In this document: piece after piece, positions 7,404-14,472 of the stretch
How the letters are laid out: every line of letters begins with the position of its first letter
Position numbering within the stretch: the first letter of the stretch is position 1
DNA from: UBA2219 sp964612075
GTDB taxonomy: Bacteria; Desulfobacterota; Deferrimicrobia; Deferrimicrobiales; Deferrimicrobiaceae
Length of the DNA stretch: 22,341 nt
Direction of reading: 5' to 3'
Assembly (NCBI GenBank): GCA_964612075.1
Contig: CAZTFC010000041.1
Coordinates: 1-22,341 of the forward strand
Translations under genes and position numbers: made by a program
Notes under the pieces: generated by a model
The model's input: only the letters and a program-made list of their open reading frames with translations
What the model was told of the DNA's origin: nothing
Databases searched by the model: none

Positions 7404-9320
7404 TCACTTGTAGCTCCTCACCATGAGGTGTACGTGCTCGAAGCGCAGCGGCTCCTTGTGGAGCTCGGGCGGGGCGCCCTCGCCCTTGTATTCCCAGGCG
7501 GCCGAGTAGCAGAACCTGGCGTCGTTGCGGCGCGCCTCGCCGTCCTCGTACTGGTGCTCCACCCGGAAGTGGCCGCCGCACGACTCGTCCCGGTGCAGGG
7601 CGTCGCGGCAGAGCAGCTCGGCGAACTCGATGAAGTCGGCGGTCCGGCCGGCGTTCTCGAGCTGCGGGTTGAATTCCGCGGACGTCCCGGGGACCCTCAC
7701 GTTCCCCCAGAACTCCTCCTTGATCGCCGGGATCGTGGAGAGCGCCTCGGAGAGGCTCTTGTTGCTGCGCTGCATCCCGCAGTTGTGCCACATCAGGCTT
7801 CCCAGTTCCCTCCGGAAATCCGTCACGGAGCGCCCGCCGCGCACCGCGAGCAGCTTCTTCAGCGTAGCCTTCACGTCCTCGATCGACTTGCGGCACTCGG
7901 GGTGGGAGGCGGTGACCTTGCCCGGCTTCGTGCGCGCCAGGTAGTCGGCGATCGTGTAGGGGATGATGAAGTAGCCGTCCGCCAGCCCCTGCATCAGCGC
8001 GCTGGCTCCCAGCCGGTTCGCGCCGTGGACGGAGAAGTTCGCCTCGCCCAGGACGAACAGCCCGGGGATGTTGCTCATCAGGTTGTAGTCGACCCAGAGG
8101 CCGCCCATGGCGTAGTGGGGGGCCGGGTAGATCCGCATGGGAACCTTGTAGGCGTCCTCGTCGGTGATCCGCTCGTACATCTCGAAGAGGTTCCCGTACC
8201 GCTCGCGCAGCTCGTGCTCGCCCAGCCGCCGGATGGCGTCCTTGAAATCGAGGTACACCCCGCGCCCGTTCGGGCCGACGCCGCGCCCGTCGTCGCACTG
8301 CTCCTTCACCGCCCGGGAGGCGACGTCGCGGGGGGCGAGGTTCCCGTAGCTCGGGTACTTGCGCTCCAGGAAGTAGTCCCGGTCGTCCTCGGGGATGGCG
8401 TCCGGCGGCCTGCCGACATCCTCCCGCCTCCGGGGGACCCAGCAGCGCCCGTCGTTGCGGAGCGACTCGGACATGAGGGTCAGCTTCGACTGGTACTCTC
8501 CCGCCTGCGGGATGCAGGTGGGGTGTACCTGGGTGTAGCAGGGGTTGGCGAGGTAGGCGCCCTTCCTGTAGGCCTTCCAGACGGCCGTGACGCTGGATCC
8601 CATGGCGTTGGTGGAGAGGTGGAACACGTTGACGTACCCGCCCGAGCAGAGCAGGACCGCGTCGCCCGTGTGGCAGCGGATCTCCCCGGTGATCAGGTCG
8701 CGCAGCGTGATCCCCTTGGCCTCGCCGTTGACCACCACGAGGTCGAGCATCTCGGTCCGCGGGTACATCTTCACCGTGCCCGCGCGTACCTGGCGCGAAA
8801 GGGCGGAGTAGGCCCCGAGGAGGAGCTGCTGGCCGGTCTGCCCGCGCGCGTAGAAGGTCCGGGAGACCTGCGCGCCGCCGAAGGAGCGGGTCTCCAGGTG
8901 GCCCCCGTAGTCGCGCGCGAACGGGACGCCCTGCGCCACGCACTGGTCGATGATGTTGTTGCTCACCTGGGCCAGCCGCCAGACGTCGGCCTCGCGCGCC
9001 CGGAAGTCGCCGCCCTTGATGGTGTCGTGGAAGAGGCGGAAGACGCTGTCGCCGTCATTGGGGTAGTTCTTCGCCGCGTTGATCCCGCCCTGGGCCGCGA
9101 TGCAGTGGGCGCGCCGGGGGCTGTCCTGGTAGCAGAACGCCTCGACGTTGTACCCCAGCTCGCCGAGGGTCGCGGCGGCGGAGGCGCCGGCCAGGCCGGT
9201 GCCGACGACCAGGATCCTGTACTTCCTCTTGTTCGCCGGGTTCACCAGCTTCATGTCGGACCGGTGGCGCTCCCACGTCGATTCGATCGGGCCGGTCGGC
9301 GCTTTCCCGTCGAGGATCAT
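7404..9320 (-). CDS. sdhA: Succinate dehydrogenase/fumarate reductase flavoprotein subunit
   Basis: This 638-residue catalytic subunit interconverts succinate and fumarate at a covalently bound FAD. The N-terminal dinucleotide fold is VVGTGLAGASAA (38-49). His72 in RRAHCIAAQGGINAA is in the place of the FAD-linking histidine. HPTCIP with His266, PAPHYAMGGLWVD and GANRLGASAL form the dicarboxylate and FAD site. A CSGGY segment (225-229) and the C-terminal helical domain with MWHNCGMQRS are also typical. The ATG at 9320 has GAGGGAAG about 6 bases upstream and starts 10 bases after the sdhC stop. Gene order C-A-B with one cytochrome b gene matches type B complexes of Wolinella, Bacillus and Geobacter. 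In that group the enzyme can run in either direction depending on the quinone, so the physiological direction is open. Confidence 0.97.
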   Translation of the reverse strand: MILDGKAPTGPIESTWERHRSDMKLVNPANKRKYRILVVGTGLAGASAAATLGELGYNVEAFCYQDSPRRAHCIAAQGGINAAKNYPNDGDSVFRLFHDTIKGGDFRAREADVWRLAQVSNNIIDQCVAQGVPFARDYGGHLETRSFGGAQVSRTFYARGQTGQQLLLGAYSALSRQVRAGTVKMYPRTEMLDLVVVNGEAKGITLRDLITGEIRCHTGDAVLLCSGGYVNVFHLSTNAMGSSVTAVWKAYRKGAYLANPCYTQVHPTCIPQAGEYQSKLTLMSESLRNDGRCWVPRRREDVGRPPDAIPEDDRDYFLERKYPSYGNLAPRDVASRAVKEQCDDGRGVGPNGRGVYLDFKDAIRRLGEHELRERYGNLFEMYERITDEDAYKVPMRIYPAPHYAMGGLWVDYNLMSNIPGLFVLGEANFSVHGANRLGASALMQGLADGYFIIPYTIADYLARTKPGKVTASHPECRKSIEDVKATLKKLLAVRGGRSVTDFRRELGSLMWHNCGMQRSNKSLSEALSTIPAIKEEFWGNVRVPGTSAEFNPQLENAGRTADFIEFAELLCRDALHRDESCGGHFRVEHQYEDGEARRNDARFCYSAAWEYKGEGAPPELHKEPLRFEHVHLMVRSYK

Positions 9321-9330
9321 GTCGCTTCCC

Positions 9331-10002
9331 TCATCCCGCGAAGACGCCGACGCCGGCGAGGACGAGCACGGGGATGACGCCGTACCCGACGAGGAAGAAG
9401 AGGGCGGAACCCATGCCGAGCCTCCGGAACCAGGGCATGGACTTCTCGTTGTTCAGCCCGACGGTCTGGAGGATCCCCTGGATCCCGTGGGACAGGTGCA
9501 GCGCCATGACCGCCATGGCGGCGAGATACCCCAGCGACATCGGGCCGCTCCGGAAGGAGTCGCGCACCATGGTGAAGATGTCGAACCTCCCCTGGAAGTC
9601 GGGGCCCGGCACCGCGGCGGGGACGACCCGGAAGCTGAAGTGGAGCAGGTGGAAGACGAGGAAGGCCAGGATCAGGAGGCCGGTCCAGATCATCGTCTCG
9701 CCGGCGAAGGAGGCCTTCAGCATCCGCTTCAAGGCGTACCTGTCCGGCTTGGTCTTCCAGTTCTCCAGGGTCAGCATGACGCCGAAGAAGACGTGTGCCG
9801 CGAGCGCACCGGCCAGGAGGATCCGCACGGTCCAGAGGAGGGTCGGCAGGTAGTGCAGCCCTGCGGAATAGGCGTTGATGTCGTCGGGGCCGTTGAAGAT
9901 CAGCGTGTTCCCCAGCAGGTGCACGGTGGTGAACGCGAGCATGGCGATCCCCGTGAGGCTCATCAGCGTCTTCCGTACCACCGAATTCATCAGGATCTGC
10001 AT
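9331..10002 (-). CDS. sdhC: Succinate dehydrogenase/fumarate reductase cytochrome b subunit (type B, five helices)
   Basis: This 223-residue membrane anchor binds heme and quinone. Five hydrophobic segments are visible at about 12-35, 55-78, 104-126, 155-178 and 196-221. Histidines inside the first four (His28, His70, His118/121, His169/172) fit the two-heme arrangement of single-subunit type B anchors. I chose the ATG at 10002 (MQILMNSVV) because AAAAAGG stands 8 bases upstream; the ATG at 10008 would leave only 2 bases of spacing, and the frame's upstream GTG near 10080 would add a non-hydrophobic tail starting in the promoter. It heads the sdhCAB operon, with a sigma-70-like promoter in the gap after the glutamate dehydrogenase gene. 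Confidence 0.93.
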   Translation of the reverse strand: MQILMNSVVRKTLMSLTGIAMLAFTTVHLLGNTLIFNGPDDINAYSAGLHYLPTLLWTVRILLAGALAAHVFFGVMLTLENWKTKPDRYALKRMLKASFAGETMIWTGLLILAFLVFHLLHFSFRVVPAAVPGPDFQGRFDIFTMVRDSFRSGPMSLGYLAAMAVMALHLSHGIQGILQTVGLNNEKSMPWFRRLGMGSALFFLVGYGVIPVLVLAGVGVFAG

Positions 10003-10080
10003 GCTCATTGCCTTTTTCCCGGGGGTTGCGGCGCGTTCGGACGATGCGGCCACGCAAGGGAACAAGCTATAAATTATCAC

Positions 10081-10108
10081 ATTAAAGCGGGCGGCGAGCG
10101 CAAGTCAA
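10081..10108 (-). promoter_or_regulatory. Sigma-70-type promoter for sdhCAB
   Basis: On the minus strand TTGACT (10108-10103) and TTTAAT (10086-10081) are separated by 16 bases, each one mismatch from consensus. The -35 overlaps the stop codon of the upstream glutamate dehydrogenase gene. The predicted start site leaves a leader of about 70 bases before sdhC. The stretch 10060-10085 is markedly AT-rich compared with its surroundings. Confidence 0.55.
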
Positions 10109-13100
10109 TCCCGCGGGGCGCGCGCCCGCGGGCGCCCGTGACCGAAGGTTTCCGCGACGTACCGGCGCAGCTCCCGATCGAAGTCCCGGCCGGTCCACCA
10201 CCCGTCCTCCCCCCGGTAGACCGAGGCCGCCGCGATCTCCCGGGCCGGTATCGCGCAGAGGTACTTCGCGGGGAGCCCCGACACCCTGCGGCGGTACCGG
10301 GCGCGGTTGCGCAGGAAGGCCGGCAGGTGGGCGAGCAGCGCCATTCGCCAGGGGCGGGCCAGAGGCAGCCCCGGGCGCTCCCGGAAGAATTCGAACAGCC
10401 GGGAGTACCGCTCGTCGATCTCCCCGCTGATCGCGTCGGAGATCTCCGTGTACGACCGCCCCGGGTCTTCACGCCTGCGCCGGAAGATGCATTCCGCCTC
10501 GTCCCCGGCGCGCCTCTCGAGGATCGCGAGCACGTCGCGGACGTATTCCTCCCGATGCGCAAGGAACTCCTTCTCGGTCATCATCAGGTTCCCGATGATC
10601 TCGTAGGACGAGGAGATGACGCCGCACTTGTTCGCGGAGGAGTCCTTCAGGATCACCACGCCCCGTTTCTGCAGCCGCTCCCGCGCTTCCGGGGTGAGGA
10701 ACGAGTTCGCCCCTTCCACGATGACGCGCGCCGAGGGGGTCCCGTCCCCGGAGAGGAACGCCCGCCAGTTGGTACCGTCCACCGTCTCCGGCCGCCCTCC
10801 CGCGGGGAGGAACAGGTCCGCGGGCACGGTGAAGGCGAGCGTGTCGAATTCCCGGTTGAACTCGTCCGCCGTGACCCAGGAAAGCGACACGCCTTCCGCC
10901 GCCCGGTCGGCGCGCTTGAACAGCTCGCGCAGCCCCTCGGTCCGGCGCTCGTTCCGGTAGAGGAGAAACCCTCCCGGGTGGAGCGCCTCCGGCCGGAACG
11001 CATCGATGTCCCGCCGCAGGAGCAGGCGCGAAAGCTCCTCCCGGTCGAGGCCCTCCGGGTCGAAAAGCGCCCCCGACCCGTCGAGGATCAGGCGGATCGA
11101 CGCCCGCGGGCACCTCTCGAGCAGGATCCGCATCGCGTTCCCCGCCACGTCGCCGTTCGGCCCGCCGGTGAACTTCACGGAGAAGGCGTCCCGGCGGATG
11201 TCCGTCCCGGCCTCCCGCATGGCGGCCTCGGCGAACCGGACCACCCCGGTGGAGGTCACCCCGTACTGCCGGTGGTTGATCCCCGCCTTCTTGCTCGACA
11301 TGACGCCGATGCCGAGCACGTACCCCCGGGCCGCCGACAGCCGCGCGATCGCCTCGATCATCCGGTCGTGCATGTTCTCGTCGGGGCCCAGCTCGATCGG
11401 CTCGTCCTCCCCGTAGTAGTCCACCACCCGCGGATCCTTCGCCTTTCCCCCCGAGGTGACGAAGATGTCGAAGAAGGCGTTGGCGAAGGCGTGCTGCACC
11501 TTGTGGAGCCGCTGCTCCGCCAGCTCCCTCGTGTCCTGGCTCCGCGCCCGGACGACCGCCACCATCTTCGAGCCGCCCTCGTAGATGTCCTTGTTCTTCA
11601 GGTGCTGCGTGTGCGCCAGCACGTAGCATTCGCGGAAGACCGCGTTCGCCACGGTCACGTAGTCGTCGCGCGAACGGGTCATGACGGTCCGCCAGCCGCC
11701 GCGCGCGATGTCGGAGAACCCGACGTGGTACCCCAGCCCGTTGCGCCCGAAGAAGAAGGTGACGCGGAAGGGGCGGCGCGGGGGGAGGTCGGAAGTGAAG
11801 TCGGCTCCCAGGTCGGAAAGGTATCCGGGGTCGAGGCGGAAGGCCAGCGCCTGCTTCTCCTGCACGTAGAAGTTCGTCTTCAGGGTGCGGCGGACGAACG
11901 CGAGGGCCGCCCGGAAGACCTCCCGGCGGAACCCGTCGAGCTGCCGGTGCCCCGTGTTGTACTCCTCGATCTCCCTCGCCGCCGAGGAAAGGGCCGCCTC
12001 GCAGGCAGGGCCGCGGTCCGGGACCTCCGGGTCGAACCGCAGGGAGAAGGCGCGGGCGAGCATGAGAGCGACGTCGGGGTGGGAGTGGAACGCGCGGGCC
12101 ACGTCCTCGAGGGTGAACCGGTGCGGCTGGTTGTGGACGAGGCTGGTGTGGCAGAAGCCGATGAGCGCTTCCACCAGCGTCGCCTCCGCGCCCGTCATCA
12201 GCCGTCCCTGAACGAAACGCCGGTACGTCTCCGAGCCGTTGGACAGGAGCTGGACGTTGTAGAGCTCGCCGAGCAGGCGGCGGTGCAGGCGGGAGTCCTT
12301 CTCGAGGAGCCCCCCGTCGCGGCGGGCCACGCGGAACGCGCCCAGGAAGTACGGCAGCCCCCGGGAGGAGACGATGAGCGAGAAGGCGGACCGGACGCCG
12401 AGGTCGAGCCGGTTGAATACCTCCATGAGCTGCCGGAGGTAGTCCCTCTGCGGGGGGTTCTCCACGCCGACGAGAACTTCGCTTTCCGCGGGCGTCCCCG
12501 CCTCCGCCGCCTCCGCGTCCCCGACCTCGATGTGCACTCCCGGGCCGCCCGCCGCGCGGTGGAGGAGCCGCAGGATCCGGGCGACGCGTTCGGGAGGCGA
12601 AAGGCGCACGAACCGCGGGTTGTTCCGCCGGAGGACGTCGAGCAGCCGGTCCCGCTCCGCCGGGGGGACGTCGGCTCCCGATCCCTTCATGCTCATGGCG
12701 ACGAGGCGGCGCAGGCGGGCGGGGACCGGCGTCTCCGCGGCGGGAGGGGCGCCCGGATCGCTCCCGGGGGCGAATTCGTATCGCTGGAACTCCAGGTCCC
12801 TGCCCGTCCCGGGGACGGGGGCGCGGGAGTGGACGATCTCGCAGCAGGCGACCTCGCGGTCGAGCGACAGGAGGGTCTCGTAGAGGGAGCCCGGGACCGA
12901 GAGGCGCGCGGTAATCAGCGCGTTCTCCCGGTCGTCCAGGACGATCCGCCGGCCGACGGAGAGCTGCCGCATGCGCAGGCAGAGGACGGCCAGCGGTTCC
13001 GGCTCCTCTCGCAGGATCCGGAAGAAGGCCGGGTCCATGTTCGCCCGGAGCCACGTGAGGTTTTCACGGGACGCCTTGAAGGACTCCCGTATGTTGCGCA

Positions 13101-13116
13101 GGACTTCGCGGTCCAT
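10105..13116 (-). CDS. NAD-specific glutamate dehydrogenase, large (about 1000-residue) type
   Basis: The 1003-residue product is expected to deaminate glutamate to 2-oxoglutarate and ammonium with NAD. It is much longer than the common 450-residue enzymes and belongs to the large Gdh2-like group. Residues 1-440 are a poorly conserved N-terminal part. The catalytic core follows, with NKDIYEGGSKMVAVV (508-522, Lys517 in the substrate-lysine position), GPDENMHD (577-584), GYVLGIGVMSSKKAGINHR (598-616), FTGGPNGDVAGNAM (649-662) in the nucleotide-binding domain, IVEGANSFLTPEAR, and SSANKCGVISSS. The ATG at 13116 has no good Shine-Dalgarno sequence. The gene is divergent from rlmD (64-base gap) and ends 102 bases before sdhC. 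Its product would feed 2-oxoglutarate into the cycle served by SdhCAB, but no sequence evidence shows co-transcription with sdhCAB, which has its own promoter. Confidence 0.93.
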   Translation of the reverse strand: MDREVLRNIRESFKASRENLTWLRANMDPAFFRILREEPEPLAVLCLRMRQLSVGRRIVLDDRENALITARLSVPGSLYETLLSLDREVACCEIVHSRAPVPGTGRDLEFQRYEFAPGSDPGAPPAAETPVPARLRRLVAMSMKGSGADVPPAERDRLLDVLRRNNPRFVRLSPPERVARILRLLHRAAGGPGVHIEVGDAEAAEAGTPAESEVLVGVENPPQRDYLRQLMEVFNRLDLGVRSAFSLIVSSRGLPYFLGAFRVARRDGGLLEKDSRLHRRLLGELYNVQLLSNGSETYRRFVQGRLMTGAEATLVEALIGFCHTSLVHNQPHRFTLEDVARAFHSHPDVALMLARAFSLRFDPEVPDRGPACEAALSSAAREIEEYNTGHRQLDGFRREVFRAALAFVRRTLKTNFYVQEKQALAFRLDPGYLSDLGADFTSDLPPRRPFRVTFFFGRNGLGYHVGFSDIARGGWRTVMTRSRDDYVTVANAVFRECYVLAHTQHLKNKDIYEGGSKMVAVVRARSQDTRELAEQRLHKVQHAFANAFFDIFVTSGGKAKDPRVVDYYGEDEPIELGPDENMHDRMIEAIARLSAARGYVLGIGVMSSKKAGINHRQYGVTSTGVVRFAEAAMREAGTDIRRDAFSVKFTGGPNGDVAGNAMRILLERCPRASIRLILDGSGALFDPEGLDREELSRLLLRRDIDAFRPEALHPGGFLLYRNERRTEGLRELFKRADRAAEGVSLSWVTADEFNREFDTLAFTVPADLFLPAGGRPETVDGTNWRAFLSGDGTPSARVIVEGANSFLTPEARERLQKRGVVILKDSSANKCGVISSSYEIIGNLMMTEKEFLAHREEYVRDVLAILERRAGDEAECIFRRRREDPGRSYTEISDAISGEIDERYSRLFEFFRERPGLPLARPWRMALLAHLPAFLRNRARYRRRVSGLPAKYLCAIPAREIAAASVYRGEDGWWTGRDFDRELRRYVAETFGHGRPRARAPRD

Positions 13117-13118
13117 AG

Positions 13119-13128
13119 TGGTAATCTT
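13119..13128 (+). promoter_or_regulatory. Candidate extended -10 promoter for rlmD
   Basis: TGGTAATCTT lies in the 64-base divergent gap, about 50 bases before the rlmD start codon. It matches the same TGGTAAT-type element seen upstream of the histidine kinase (14439) and, less exactly, of two further genes. No clear -35 is seen. The same AT-rich patch, read on the other strand as GGATAAGATTA, could instead belong to the glutamate dehydrogenase promoter. Confidence 0.35.
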
Positions 13129-13180
13129 ATCCTAACCCGGTGGACGCCCGCGCAATCCCGCCGGGGTCCGGAGGCAACCT

Positions 13181-14389
13181 TTGGAACGCAGGATCGTGAC
13201 GACGCTCTCCCCCGTGTACGGGGGATTCGCCCTCGCACGGACGGAGGACCTGGGGATCCTCTTCATCCGGGGCGCGCTGCCCGGGGAGGAGGTCGAGGTG
13301 CGCCTGGGGGAGCGGAAGAAGGATTACGCGTTCGCCGACACGATCCGTGTTCTCTCCCCCTCGCCGTACCGCGTCGACCCGCCGTGCGTGTATTTCGGGG
13401 AATGCGGCGGCTGCCAGCTCCAGCACGCGGCCTACCTGTACCAGGTCGAGATGAAGCGGGGGGTCCTGGAGGAGGCGTTCCGGCGCATCGGGAGAACGGA
13501 CGTCGTCCCGGCGCTGGCGCCCCTCGGGCCGCAGTTCGGCTACCGGTTCCGCGGGCAGTTCAAGACCGACGGCGAAGGGATCGGTTTCTTCGCGGAGCGG
13601 TCGCGCCGCCTGGTGGCCGTTTCGCGGTGCCCGCTGATGGTGGGCCGGATCACCGTCGCCCTGACCATGCTCCGGGGGCTGGGCCGGATCGTCCCGGGCA
13701 TATCGGAAGTCCAGGTGGCCACGGACGGCGCGGAGGCCGTCGCGTGGTTCCCCGGGGTGCGCTTCGACCGCAGGATCGTCGACCGCCTCCGCGGCTTCCT
13801 GTCGGGCGCGCGCTTCGAGGACCGCTCCTGGGGGAAGGAGCGGATCACCCTCGACCTGGAAGGGCTGTCGTATTCCGTTTCCACGGGGAACTTCTTCCAG
13901 GCGAACTGGCGGATGAACCTCACGCTCGTCCGAAGGATCCTCGAGCTGGTCAAGGAATCGCCGTCGGGCCGCCTGCTCGACCTCTACGCCGGCGGCGGGA
14001 ACTTCGCGCTTCCGCTGTCCTCCCGGTTCGGGGAGGTCGTGGCGGTCGAGGAGGATGCGGGCTCGTTCGCGGACCTTCGCCGGAACCTTCGCAGGAACGG
14101 CATCGGGAACGTGCGGGCCGTGCGCTCGAGGGTCGAGAGGTTCCGCCCGGAGGGGAAGTACGACGTGCTGATCCTCGACCCCCCCCGGGCCGGCCTTTCG
14201 GCCAGGGCGCTCTCCCTCGTCAAGGGGGTCGGGGCGGGGGCGGTGTGCTACGTCTCCTGCAACCCGTCGACGCTGGCCCGGGACGTGGCGGGGCTCGCCG
14301 ACCGGTACGACCTGCGGCTCCTCCAGATGTTCGACTTCTTCCCCAACACCCACCACGTCGAGGCGCTGGCGGTCCTCCTGGCGCGCTGA
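13181..14389 (+). CDS. rlmD: 23S rRNA (uracil-5-)-methyltransferase, RlmD/RumA type
   Basis: This 402-residue SAM-dependent enzyme would make 5-methyluridine in 23S rRNA. An N-terminal TRAM-like domain (about 8-62) precedes the iron-sulfur motif C-x5-C-x2-C (Cys69, Cys75, Cys78) with the fourth ligand at Cys150, as in E. coli RumA. The methyltransferase domain shows NFFQANW (237-243), the SAM motif DLYAGGGNFALPL (267-279), DPPRAGLS (333-340), the catalytic Cys360 in SCNPSTLARD, and Glu394 in HHVEAL as likely general base. The start is TTG at 13181 with GGAGG 7-8 bases upstream; a GTG at 13196 lacks such a site. The exact uridine (U1939, U747 or tRNA U54) cannot be told from sequence; in bacteria with one such gene a dual-specific RlmCD-type activity is also possible. 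Confidence 0.9.
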   Translation: MERRIVTTLSPVYGGFALARTEDLGILFIRGALPGEEVEVRLGERKKDYAFADTIRVLSPSPYRVDPPCVYFGECGGCQLQHAAYLYQVEMKRGVLEEAFRRIGRTDVVPALAPLGPQFGYRFRGQFKTDGEGIGFFAERSRRLVAVSRCPLMVGRITVALTMLRGLGRIVPGISEVQVATDGAEAVAWFPGVRFDRRIVDRLRGFLSGARFEDRSWGKERITLDLEGLSYSVSTGNFFQANWRMNLTLVRRILELVKESPSGRLLDLYAGGGNFALPLSSRFGEVVAVEEDAGSFADLRRNLRRNGIGNVRAVRSRVERFRPEGKYDVLILDPPRAGLSARALSLVKGVGAGAVCYVSCNPSTLARDVAGLADRYDLRLLQMFDFFPNTHHVEALAVLLAR

Positions 14390-14394
14390 AAGCC

Positions 14395-14420
14395 GGCGGG
14401 CGGACGGCAACCCGCCTGTT
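14395..14420 (+). terminator. Weak hairpin after rlmD
   Basis: GGCGGG (14395-14400) and CCCGCC (14411-14416) form a six-pair GC stem with a 10-base loop, followed by TGTTCC. It begins five bases after the rlmD stop. The poor T-tract makes it a weak candidate for an intrinsic terminator. Confidence 0.3.
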
Positions 14421-14438
14421 CCGAATCGGCGGAAAAGT

Positions 14439-14448
14439 TGGTAATATT
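14439..14448 (+). promoter_or_regulatory. Candidate extended -10 promoter for the hybrid histidine kinase
   Basis: TGGTAATATT lies 24 bases before the kinase start codon. It has the extended -10 form TG-n-TAATAT. The transcript would begin near 14455, close to the Shine-Dalgarno region, giving a very short leader. No -35 is evident. Confidence 0.4.
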
Positions 14449-14472
14449 CCGGGCGGAGGAGACTTCCGCGAT

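Noticed and set aside
4240..7413. Long open plus-strand frame opposite xfp and sdhB
   Set aside because: Its translation has no recognisable domain, and the opposite strand encodes two complete, well-conserved enzymes.
10003..10080. N-terminal extension of sdhC from a GTG near 10080
   Set aside because: It starts in the promoter region and adds a tail not typical of the cytochrome b subunit.
9148..14472. A plus-strand frame that stays open for about 8 kb from 9148 to the histidine kinase stop
   Set aside because: It runs antisense to sdhA, sdhC and glutamate dehydrogenase and then crosses rlmD in another frame. Its translation is low-complexity (rich in Arg, Gly, Pro, Val, Glu). Only the part from 14473 codes for a recognisable protein; the rest is an effect of GC-rich codon use removing stops.
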